64,000 bases of DNA from NCBI GenBank assembly GCA_033807695.1, contig CM066301.1, positions 2,170,001-2,234,000 of the forward strand, in the 5' to 3' direction. The notes under the pieces are model-generated. The model was not told the DNA's origin and ran no database searches. It worked only from the letters and a program-made list of their open reading frames with translations. Of this stretch, positions 45,941 through 55,958 are shown one piece after another. Each line of letters starts with the position of its first letter. Positions within the stretch are counted from its first letter, which is position 1. This DNA is from Daedaleopsis sinensis. Lineage: Eukaryota; Basidiomycota; Agaricomycetes; Polyporales; Polyporaceae. Both the position numbers and the translations under genes were made by a program.

Positions 45941-48629
45941 CTACTTTTTCTTCTTCTCGTCGCGGACGGTGGCGACCACCAGGTCCTCGTCCTCGAGGTT
46001 GTACACCGCGATCGTCTGCGAGTTCGTGAGCATCTTGCCCGCATACGACAGCCGGATCTTCGACGCCCCGACCGTGCTCCCCGTGTGCTGGATGATGCGG
46101 TCCCGCAGCGTCGACACGAGCAGGCCCAGCGGCAGCTCCGCGATCGTGATCACCCCCCCGTCGAACTTCCACTCGGGCTTCGCGGGCTCGCTCGGGAGCT
46201 GCACGCGCAGCGCGATCGGGTGCGGGTGCATGCTCACCCAGTCCGCCTCCGGGTACAGCGCGCCCCCGGGCAGCTTCGCGACGCGCTGCCGCTTCGCGGG
46301 CGGGACGTCCTCCGCGCCGCCGTCCATCATCTCGTCCGCGCTGCGCACTGTGCCGCCCTGGGGCGGGGTCCCCGTCGGCACGGGCGCGGCCAGCGCGGCG
46401 GCGCGCGCGGGGTGCATCGTCGGCGCACCCGCTGGCGGGGGCTGGTAGCCGAATGGCTGGGCGGCGTCCATGCCCTGGTAGTGGAGAGGAGGGAGCATGA
46501 CGGGGGCCGGCTGAGGAGGGAAGAGGGACGCGGGTTGGGGACCGGAAGAGACTGTCGCGGCGGAATAGGCAGGGTTTGGACCAGACATGCCGGGAGCCAT
46601 TGGAGGTGCTGGGAGGGATGCAGGCGCTGGAGGGAGGGAGTTGAGGGCAGCGGGAATCGCGGCCGGTCCGATACCTGGGCCAATCGCATTGGCGTCTTGT
46701 CTGTGGGGGTGGTAGACAGTAGTCAGGAACTCCGTCAATCGAGAGAAGGGAGTAAGAACACGTACGGCCCGAGACCCTTCGCGCGGTGGATGGCTGCGAT
46801 CTGCTCGTCGATGTTGGAGTTCATCGAGAACTTGTCGAGCGTGTTCGCTTTGGACGCAGTGTGACCATCCCAAACGACCTTCTCGCGCTCCCTCCTGCGC
46901 AGCCGCTCTTCCTCCTCTTCCTTCTTCCGCTTCTCCTCCTCGGCCTCGGCACCGAAGATATCCACACGGGTACGTGCGAGGTTCTTGAGCGACGAGACGA
47001 CGTTTGCACCGCGCTGAAGCTCCGATGCTTGCGCTTTGCGTGCCTCGAGCACGTCGCGCTGGGACTTCCACTTGGGGTCGAGCAGCTCGATGCGCATGTG
47101 CTCCTGCAGCTCGTCGACAGGGATTTGCTGACCACAGATCGTACACAGGGTGAGTTTCTCGACTCCCTTCTTTTGCACTGCCAGAGAATGTGAGATGTAT
47201 CTCCAAACGCACTGAAGTGATACGCACGTTTGGGCACATAATCTGTCCTGATCTTCATCGGACCGCCGACATCCAACGAGCTGGCCTGAACGGCCCGGGC
47301 ACGCTCGATCTCCCTCGTCCTCTCCTCGTCTTCTCGACGCTTCCGCTCCTTAGCCTCGTCGTCTTCGTCGTCGCTCTCCTCCATGACCGTGTCTTCCTGA
47401 TCCGCACCAATTCCTCCGACCGCAGCTGCAGCCTCAGCTTCTGCGGCGGCTTGCTTGGCACGATGCGCCTCGACGTCTTCGGCAGTGGTCTCCATGATCA
47501 TGGCAGCCATCCTCTTTTGGGCGAGCGTCATGCTCTCCACCTCCTGCACGCTCATTGGGGGCGGCAGCTCCGACGTAGAGTCGGCCGCTGTGAACTCGAT
47601 CGTCTGCACAATGGCATAGTCATGCCAGTCGATCTCGGCGAACGCAACTGCATCGGGGAGTCAGTTTCGTGCCGCCCTTCGACTGAGCGGCAGGACTCAC
47701 TTCTCTCCTCCTCCTTGTCATCCTCCCGCTTCTTGTCTTGCTCGCGCTTGACTTGCTCCCAGCGCGCGCGCTTCCTCGCGACCTCGAGATCGTTCCAGAG
47801 CGCGCCATCGTGCGTACGCTCCTTCAGCTGCGCGAGAGTCTCCTTACTAGGGAGGAGGACTTTCGAGTACTGCTCCACCAACCTGTTGAAGTACCCAAAC
47901 AACGAGTGCGTTGGCCGCAGGAAGTCGAACTGGTAGTTCCGCCCCTCCCGAGCAGAAAGAGCAGCAAGGAATGGCCGGCCCCGACGCGCGGTGAACAGAG
48001 CCGTCAGCTTGATGATGTCCCTGTCACGAGCAATACACCTCAGCGACAGCGACCGCGACGGCTTCCAGAAATACGCAGTGGGATACGCACAGGTCAATGG
48101 CCGTTATGTTCGGTATGCTCATGATGAACTCGGGGATGGGGGGCTCCTCTCCGACGTCGACAGGCACAACCTCAACGGGCGCCTCCTCGACCTTCTCCGC
48201 CTCCTTGCCCGGGGCAGCGGCCTCCTCCTCGACCTCACCGCTCTTGACCTTGTCCATGCGGTGTCTATAGTAAGCATGGTAAGGGTCCGCGGGGTTGAGG
48301 AACGCAAACTTTGGGTCCTGACGCTGGTTCTCGCGAATCTTCTCCTCGAACTGGGGCGGGTTCGCCGAGCGCGCGACAAAGCTTGCGGTGCGGTCGATGA
48401 CGGCTGCAAGTCGCGGGACGCGAAGATACCCCAGTCAGCTCGTCTGATCGCGTTCCCTAACAAGTGGAACAAGCTCACATTTGATTTCTGGAGGAGGGAG
48501 GATGAGGCCACTGGCATATTTGGGCTCTTTGTGTACGCCGTTTGTCCCGTCCGCGTCGGTATTGGGTACCCCGTTCCCGTTGGGTGCTGCAGTGGGTGGG
48601 GGAGGCATAGATTGCGTGGCGACGCTCAT
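45941..48629 (-). CDS. SF3A1: Splicing factor 3A subunit 1 (SF3A1/PRP21)
   Basis: Component of the U2 snRNP SF3a complex. The start is MSVATQSMPPPPTAAPNGNG at 48629; stop TAG at 45941. SWAP/Surp module 1: VIDRTASFVARSANPPQFEE, then QDPKFAFLNPADPYHAYYRH. Surp module 2: IDLDIIKLTALFTARRGRPF with YQFDFLRPTHSLFGYFNRLV. The central charged region includes EERIAFAEIDWHDYAIVQTI and PPPMSVQEVESMTLAQKRMA. Then come the SF3A1 core GGPMKIRTDYVPKLQKKG, CTICGQQIPVDELQEHMRIE and LLDPKWKSQRD, a Pro/Ala-rich linker, and the C-terminal ubiquitin-like domain WKFDGGVITIAELPLGLLVS, ending in a run of lysines. Six or so introns. The order of domains is complete. Confidence 0.95.
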
Positions 48630-49415
48630 CTTGGAGCTCGTACGGAAGTGGTGGCAAGTGGTGGCAAGGGCTGAACGAAGCCAGGAGCAAGATGTTGCAC
48701 CATGCACATCGCTGGTCGCCAGTCTTCTGTACAGGCGCCCGCTGAGTCAGCAATATCCTTCCTTTCTCGAACGCTGGATCGGTCTGACCAGCGACCTCCA
48801 CCGTCGACCGCGGTGCGAACATGTTTGGAGCATTCAGACCGACACAACCGAGTCTTGTCGGCCTTCTATGGTGTGTATACGACCCCTCATGTTTGTGACA
48901 TATGCTCATAAGCCCTCTGTCTGTAGGAAGACACCATGGAAGTTGTCACGTACACGGAAGGCTAACGTTCGGGCACGTCTTAAGCGGGTGGACTCTGTGA
49001 TCGAAGCAGTCAGGACGAGCGGTGTTCAGTGTGCGGCACTGGTGCGTACTTCGTTGACTGTGTATGTGCTGTTAGTCTTATGCCATGTTCGCGTGGTAGG
49101 ACAAAGCACTGGAGCTTCCGAAGGAACACGAGATGCCGCCGAGGGACAAGTACACTGTTTTCTCCCGCCACGCGAAGGGGTACCGCAAGGGAATACACAA
49201 AGTCCCTAAGTGGACAAGAGTGCGTCTCCAACAACCCTTTCCAGTGTGCCGAGCTAATACGTCGTACAGATGACCTTGAGGACTAATCCCAAGGGTTTCT
49301 GATACTATTCGCGGTAATTCACTGTATGATATACACAACTATTATAGAGGCCTGTTGCAGACCTTCGTAGGTGCGGTAAGGGGGACGTGGGGGTAATATG
49401 TGAGTACAGTGGAGT
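48630..49415. other. SF3A1 promoter / CMS1 3' region
   Basis: 786 bases between two same-strand genes. It must hold the SF3A1 promoter and the CMS1 3' UTR. Frames on both strands are shadows without splice support. Confidence 0.5.
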
Positions 49416-50540
49416 TTATAGTAGTACTAACTGGATCGTCCCCTGCTTCAAGCCGTTGAAGACTTTTGGCGCACCAAGCAGTGTCCTGAAAACCTCATCC
49501 CGTGTCTCTACAATGTCTAGCAGTGTACGCTTCTTCACGTCTCGAAAAGAGACGTCAAGGATGATGTGAGTGAGGGCTGTAGTGGAGAGAGCATCTATAT
49601 GGTTCACGACATTGTGAGATGACCATCTTCCACAGGTTCGCGCAAAGGACGTACCCGTGTCGCACAAGAGTTTGCCTAAGCGACCTGGAGTGCCTACTGC
49701 TGCCGCAATCTTCGTCCTCTTTAAATAAGTGACGTGTTCCTCGAGCTTGAAGTGCTTGGCGAACAACTTCGCAACGTCCCCACCCTTGTCCCCGCGCAAC
49801 TGCTTATCCTTGAGCACTCTGGTAACATCCGCCACCCGCAGGGCCGCTCCAGCAACGAAAAGAAGGGTCGGTGCCCCATTGGATTTGGGTCTCTGGCCCA
49901 AGCGAGTACGAAGGGTGGGTAGTACTACCGTGGTAGCATTAGCGTTGTGCGGCCTGTGTGTGTTTCATGCAGACGCACCTTTGGTAATGAAGTCCACCAA
50001 CTGGTCCAAGTTCCTCGATCCCTCCCATGCAGTCGTGTCCGCTATGGAGCTCTCTGGCTATGCGTTAACACTCAGAACGCACCTGCAGAAGACGAAGACC
50101 GAGACCGATGCTCACCCGGTATTTGGACGTCTGAGAGCTCGATACCCGACATCTTGGAGAAAGACTTGGCTTGCATTGACGAAATATAGTCTGCGAGCAG
50201 AACCGGAGGTTGTGCGGCCAGTGAGGGGGGCTCTACGGGCTCTATAGTCTCTGCTAACTTCCGCTTCTGCTCGCGAGACAAAAGTTCAGGCGAGGACGAT
50301 TTGCCGAGGACAGCTAGGACGTGCCTTCACTTTGCGTTCCTTCTCCTTTGCTCTCCGTTTCCGCTTCTTCTCGACGGTAGCGGCACTCTGTGCCTGTGCG
50401 GGCTTAGCCGGGCCTTCGCCATCTTCTTCTGCGCTGAGAAGCTCCGCGATCTCCTCGATTTGGGGGACGTCCTCCTCGTCTGAAAGGGCGACTAGGTCGT
50501 CGGGGACAAAGTCATCTTCTAGGTCATCGCCGCGCTGCAT
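49416..50540 (-). CDS. CMS1: CMS1-like ribosome biogenesis protein
   Basis: Homologue of yeast Cms1/human CMSS1, a component linked to the 90S pre-ribosome, with a degenerate DEAD-box-helicase-like fold. The start is MQRGDDLEDDFVPDDLVALS at 50540, an acidic N-terminus, then a Lys/Arg-rich stretch (EKKRKRRAKEKERK), PPVLLADYISSMQAKSFSKM, SGIELSDVQIPE, LDQLVDFITKVLPTLRTRLG, APTLLFVAGAALRVADVTRV, VAKLFAKHFKLEEHVTYLKR, AAVGTPGRLGKLL (a motif-Ib-like sequence kept) and TALTHIILDVSFRDVKKRTL. TAA at 49416. No Walker A lysine motif was seen, as usual for this family. About four introns. Confidence 0.88.
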
Positions 50541-50986
50541 TGTGGTGGGGGTCGTTGAGGACCGCCCTAGAGCACCGGCACCAGTGGAATGGGAAGTCGA
50601 GGTCGGAGGCAGAGTGTGGCTCGGAGGCACTGAGCGAAATGCAATGTGTAGGCGCTGGGACGGTGTGGCCAAATCTTTGCGCACGTGGTGGGCGGGCCGG
50701 GCCCAATAGGAGAGAGAGCATGTGGAAGAGCGGCAGCCGTGCCACATCTCGACCTCCGTGCTTGTCACTAACCACGGCCGGCCATGGTCGACGCTCGCAG
50801 GCCGCTCATTCTCGCCCTGCACTCGCGGCGAAACTCGCTGGCCCTTTTCTCTGCGCGCGAGGTCAGCGGGCGGTCTTGTGCTCAGCGGGAGATCGCCGCG
50901 GACCCCGAATACCGTTCCGTCGAGCGGTAGTCGATGCGCTAACGAACTTGTCCCGGACGTCGTCGTGCTTCTCCTCGCTCTTCACG
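50541..50986. promoter_or_regulatory. Divergent promoter region CMS1 / ERI1-like
   Basis: 446 bases between two start codons. No TATA box was seen. A long plus-strand frame runs through from 50540 in frame with the ERI1-like gene, so the true start of that gene could in principle be further upstream. Confidence 0.4.
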
Positions 50987-52396
50987 ATGTTCTACTTGAA
51001 CCACCTCCTGGACGACCCCCTCTCTCAACTTCTGCCTGCCTCCGCCGCTCTCGCCCTCCTTGCATTCCTTTCCGCCGTTATCATTCTTGCGCGGCGCTAT
51101 ACTCAAAGTTCACGCCCGTGTGAAGCTCAGACTACTCCCGAGCTCGTCCAATCTTGCACCGACGCTCGCACAGACGACACGCCTCTTCCCAGCACCGCAG
51201 CTACCACCGAGCACGCATCGGACAAATCGCCACACCGAGCAAACGACACAGACACACCGCACGCGAGCACAATGCCCAGACGTCCTAAGCAGCCGTACGA
51301 CGCCTTCCTCGTCCTCGATGTAGAGGCGACGTGCGTGGAGGGAGCAGGCTTTGACTATCCAAACGAGATCATCGCAAGTCCTACCGTTGACGTGTACACA
51401 TGCACACCCTGACCGTGAGTGCGCGCACCGCAGGAGTGGCCCGTCTGTCTTCTGCGATGGAAAGACAAGTCCCCCAAAGGCAATGCCCGTGTCCTCGAGG
51501 TCGTCGATGAGTTCCGCAGTTTCGTCAGGCCTACATGGCGGCCCCAGCTCTCGCCATTCTGCAACGCCCTAACAGGCATCACCCAGGTCAGTCCGAACGC
51601 CCCATGTTCACGCTCCTGATCCAATCTGCGGCATCGCGCGATCGCCTGATGGTGTCTCCGGTTCGCAGGAGCAGGTGGACGTCGCGCCAACCTTCCCAGA
51701 GGTCCTGCAGGAGTTCCGCAAGTGGCTCGAGGGCCACAAGCTCATCGATCACGCGGGGCAGCGCCTCGCCCGCTTCTGCTTCTGCAGCGACGGCCCCTAC
51801 GACATTCGAGATTTCGTCGTGAAGCAATGCTTCATCTCCAAGGTCCGTCAGATGGCTGCGGACCATGCGGGCTGCTGACCTCCCTGGCCGCCGCAGATCC
51901 CGGTGCCAGTCTGGCTCACCTGGGACGTCATGGATGTCCGGAGAGTGGTGGGGGAGTGGCACGACTTCTCCAACTCGTCCTCCCCGGAACGCAATACGGT
52001 GCGTCCTCCGCAGCTGAGAGATATTTCCGGACACGCGTTCTGAGCCGACCGGGGTGGCGCAGGGCGCGTTCCCCCTTCCCCGCAGAGTCGTGCTCTCCCT
52101 CCCGCGCCAGCTGCACGCGCTCGGGCTCGAGCCGTTCGAGGGTCGCCAGCATAGCGGTATCGATGTAAGTTCGGTGTACCTCGCCGGAGCTCGCACCCCT
52201 CGCCCCAATGCCACTTAACCTCGGGTGACTGACGCTGCCTTATCCGGCCACACAGGACACACGCAACATCTGCAGACTCGTCATCGAGCTCGCCCGGCGC
52301 GGCTGGCGGCTCGGGCCCAACACCTCCATCAACCCGAACCGTCGCTGGCCCTGGATGGGGAAGCGGGGGAAGGTGCTCGAGGAGTACTATCCCTAG
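50987..52396 (+). CDS. ERI1-type DEDDh 3'-5' exoribonuclease with N-terminal membrane segment, 352 aa
   Basis: Six exons: 50987-51373, 51434-51586, 51669-51842, 51897-51998, 52063-52164 and 52256-52396 (TAG). All are multiples of three, giving 352 residues. The exonuclease begins YDAFLVLDVEATCVEG (the DxE metal pair) and continues IIEWPVCLLRW, FRSFVRPTWRPQLSPFCNAL, TGITQEQVDVAPTFPEVLQE and FCFCSDGPYDIRDF (second Asp). It ends with HSGIDDTRNICRLVIELARR, which supplies the catalytic His and last Asp. This is the ERI1/Snp/THEX group acting on small RNAs, histone mRNA or 5.8S rRNA ends. Before it stand about 95 residues with a clear hydrophobic helix (ASAALALLAFLSAVIILARR) and a polar linker. An internal Met just before the domain (51271) could be an alternative start. 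Intron 1 has a GC donor. Confidence 0.88.
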
Positions 52397-53379
52397 CCGC
52401 CCCCCTGTACCTCCCTGTACACCTATCTATCTTCGCCGCCCAATCCCGGGGCAGCGAGCGAGTCCCACTCTCCCATATCATGTATCATGCACCGTGCGCA
52501 CGGATGTTGTAGCAGTACCATTCGATGGCGACGTCGATATACGATATACATAGCGCGAAACCGCCAAGCATTTCCCGAACCCTCACTCTCCCACTGGCAC
52601 TGCGTGCTGCTTCCCGCTCTATCCCTGCGCGACGTCCCAGGCTGGTGCCGGTACGTGCGGGGCCCGTGTCCGGTGTGTGAGCGCAGGGCACGCGCATATG
52701 CATATGCAGCGGTGTGGTGCTCGCTCGGCGCGTCTGCGCACCCCAGAAATGAAATATGCCGCGGTACGTATACGTTGGCGGGTCACCGGTCAGACGGCCT
52801 CAGATAGGCGTGGTGCGGCCGTAGTATCAAGTTTTAAGTTAGCCTTGCGCGGCAGGCAAGCTGGCTGCTGTCGAGCACTCAGTCGGGGTCGGATGTACGA
52901 ACGGCACCCCCAATTCCGTCCCGGACGGATGACGACGTCCGCGCGCAGCAGTTCTAGTGTTGTGTGTCATCGGAGGCGCGGGCGTGTTGTGCGCGCACGC
53001 GCAAATGCCAATGTTTGCGAATGCGAATGCCAACGCCAACGTCAGCGGAGACGTATGGCCCCGTCGCCGCGCATGCCAATGCTAGTGAAACGCAACTCTA
53101 TTCGACGCGCGAGAGCTAGAGTGATACAAGGAGAGACAGTGCGGTGTAATAAGTCAAGATGAGGAGCGGGGAGCCGGGGGAGCCGTGAGTGGTAGGTAGG
53201 TAGAGTACTATGTACAACTTGCATGCAGCGCAGCGCAGCGCCCAGAGTAACCAATGACCGGGACCGGGGAGGGATGTCCGTGCGTCGCGCCGTCTATTAG
53301 AATCGATGAGAGTAAACGGCCCAGCCCGTTGTTGGAATTTGCGACGGCGACGACGATGACGACCCGTGTGTGGGTGCGG
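52397..53379. other. Intergenic, short repeats, no supported gene
   Basis: 983 bases between convergent genes. It contains a GCGAAT/GCCAAC-type short repeat at about 52998-53042 (variants of a 6-base unit). No gene was seen on either strand. Confidence 0.5.
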
Positions 53380-55958
53380 TCACTGTAAAGCGAGGATGCC
53401 CGTCAGCCTCTGCGCGGCCCGAGCGGGGACGCAGGCACTCACGAAGTCCCAGAGGGTGCCGAAGCACGGGATGCCCGCTTCCTTGCATCCCTACAGAGCG
53501 CACGACGCGGTCAGCACGGAAAACACTGCGGAATGGACGGACGGCAGGCAGCACGCGCGCGGGGGCGGTGCTGCGGTTTACTAGTGTGCCAGGACGCGGG
53601 GACGCACCTCCATCATCTCCGAGTTCCCGATGTAGTTTGACGTGATGAAGACAACTGCGGGAGGAGGGCGCGCGCTGGTCAGCGACTGGTGTCCGGGTAC
53701 GCACGCAGCAAGATGGAGGCCGTGACGGGCAGACAGCTGCGACAGTGCGCGTAGCGCACGCCGCGTGTGCCCCCGGGTCGGCGGTGCAGGAGGGGGAGCA
53801 GGAGAAAGACTCACCCTCAGCATTCCACGACTGGTACACGTCCCGCAGGATCTTCATCGTGTCCGGGCGGCCGCCACGGACCTTCGAGTCCCAGAGCAGG
53901 AGCCGCTCGGGCTCGATGTGCCTGTGGATGAGGCCGCTGATGGTCGGGCCGAACGTCTTCTCCTGGTCGGAGCCTGTGTGTGCGTGTGCGCGCGGAGCCG
54001 CGGCATCATGCGGGTGCGAATGCGAATGCGAAAGTCAATCTCGAGGCGTCTCAGGCGGCGCAGCGCGAAGCGGGCGTGTACGCACCGATCCAGATCAGGT
54101 ACCTAGATGCGACGCGCGTCGGACACGCGGGAGGGAATTCGAAGGGCAGGGATGGAGCCGCTCAGCACGACTGGACTCGGCACGGCGCGCGGTGGGAGCA
54201 CACGTACCAGTATGGCGACTGGATGCACGTCGAGAGCGCGGCGCCGATGCCGGTTCCGGTGCAGATACGGATGCCACGCTTGTAGAGGGTGGAGGTGTTG
54301 GACACGCCGGCGAACTGGTATCCGAGCACGCTCCTGGGTCAGCACGCTGCGGGGGGGTCATGCGGAGGCGCACGCACCTTCAGTTCACGCGTCCAGAGGG
54401 TCCGAGGGGGGTCGTTGACGAGACTGCGTGTGAAGTCGCCTGCAGAAGGCGGGGGTCGGGACCCGTTTTCGGAGCGGAACGAATGGGAACGACGGACCTT
54501 GCACACCGCAAATCATGTAGTGGTACTTCGCGTGAGTGCCCTCCCTTTTTTCGATGCTCGTCAGCACGGAGAACCACTGGAGAGGAGAGGGGGGCGCGTA
54601 CGAGATGATACCAAATGCGTGGTACTCCTTCACAGCGCTGCGACTAATGCGACCGAGCAGTCCTTGCTGCATCCCACGGCGGAAGCGCACGATGGCCACC
54701 TTGGGCGACGGCTGCGATCACCGACGATGCGTCAGCGTTCGGCACTGACAGAATTTGTAAAGCAGTGGAATATTCACCAGCTCGATGTCGACGGGCACTT
54801 CACGAGTGCAGATCCAAGGGAGGACAATCCAGGTGGTCATTCCCATGACGTACCAGAAGTCCTGTTGGCGGACGAGATGCCGGCCGTCAGGGATCCACTG
54901 CCTGTTAGTCGTGTCGTAGATGTCGCCCATGATCGTGAAAGCCCCTGCGAACCGTTTCAGTCAACGCCCACGGTTGTGTGAAATAAGGTGCTTACAAGTC
55001 AGGAACAACGCAGTCCAACCCACGAAGCGGTGGTGACGCTCGAATACGCTGCGGGTACACGCGTTTGAGCATCCGACGGCAGACGGCACACGTACACCTG
55101 GAGGACTCACTTGTGGTGGGTGTTGCGCACCCATGGGAACGCGGAGATAGCTGTAACGATCACAGCGACGTTTGTAAGCAGACCGATGGTGAGGATGGCG
55201 TTGTTCTCGTTGACGTGGTTGCGGACCGTGTTCACCACCTTATACGTCAACCAAATAATGCCCGACACTGCGCATCCGGAGTGGATACCGCCGAGATGCT
55301 AGAGGGATAATGTTGAGTCATGAAACAGTGATGAAACTTCGTGCCACAGCACCGACCTGCAGAATGGAGGTGCAGCCCAGACGCCACCAGAGAGGAGTCC
55401 ACTGTACGCCACAATTAGCGGTCGAATTTCTTCGCGGATACGCTGGACATACCTTGGCGAACAATGTGTTGACGATGAGGTAGAGACACCGGCCGAAGAT
55501 CTCGTTACGCATGAGGATGGAGACGTTGAAGTTGGCAACGGCGAAGGCACCCGCGTATTTGGTCGCGTACGGCCAGTGGCCAGAGACCGCGAACCCGAAC
55601 ATGATCATGTTGACGGAGAACGCAATAGTGAAGAGTTTACTGCGATGGGTGCCCGGTGAGCTGCTGTCGTGCGCAAGTGATCGTCCGCCACATACCGATA
55701 TGTGTTGTACCATAGCTTGAGGAGGATGACCTTGGATACCGGCTTCTTCTTGGCACCCTTGGGGGCCGCGTAAGGGTCCTTTTTGACCTGAGGTGCAGCC
55801 AGGGCGACATCCTTCTTCTCGCTGGCGAAGGGGTCCGTCTTCTCGTCCGCGGGGAACGCGATCGGCTTCTTCTCGACGGGGTAGACCTTGTCGAGGGTGC
55901 CCTTCTCGGCCTCGTCGTATGCGGGGGCGGCGCCGCGCGGGCTGGGTTCTGACGACAT
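53380..55958 (-). CDS. Ferric-reductase-like membrane protein with FNR-type nucleotide-binding domain
   Basis: Polytopic protein with an oxidoreductase-like C-terminus. The start MSSEPSPRGAAPAYDEAEKG at 55958 leads to about 80 soluble charged residues, then helices TIAFSVNMIMFGFAVSGHWP, HLGGIHSGCAVSGIIWLTYK, NAILTIGLLTNVAVIVTAIS and HRFVGWTALFLTWAFTIMGD, plus FWYVMGMTTWIVLPWI. His residues in HLGGIHSG and THHNVFERHHR could bind haem as in ferric reductases. The soluble part reads KVAIVRFRRGMQQGLLGRIS, EYHAFGIISY, YHYMICGVQGDFTRSLV, and the glycine loop RGIRICTGTGIGAALST of FNR-like NADP binding, then PERLLLWDSKVRGGRPDTMK and CFGTLWDF. The stop TGA (53382-53380) lies directly after an in-frame 60-base intron. 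Exact substrate unknown. Confidence 0.75.

Noticed and set aside
46085..46864. 259-residue plus-strand open frame
   Set aside because: It is antisense to the SF3A1 Pro/Ala-rich linker and ubiquitin-like domain; high GC removes stops in the opposite frame. Arg/Gly-rich and no motifs.
50540..51373. Start of the ERI1-like gene at 50540 giving a 290-residue first exon
   Set aside because: The added sequence lies over the CMS1 start and promoter, is Arg/Ser/Cys-rich and non-domain; the Met at 50987 directly before the membrane helix fits better.
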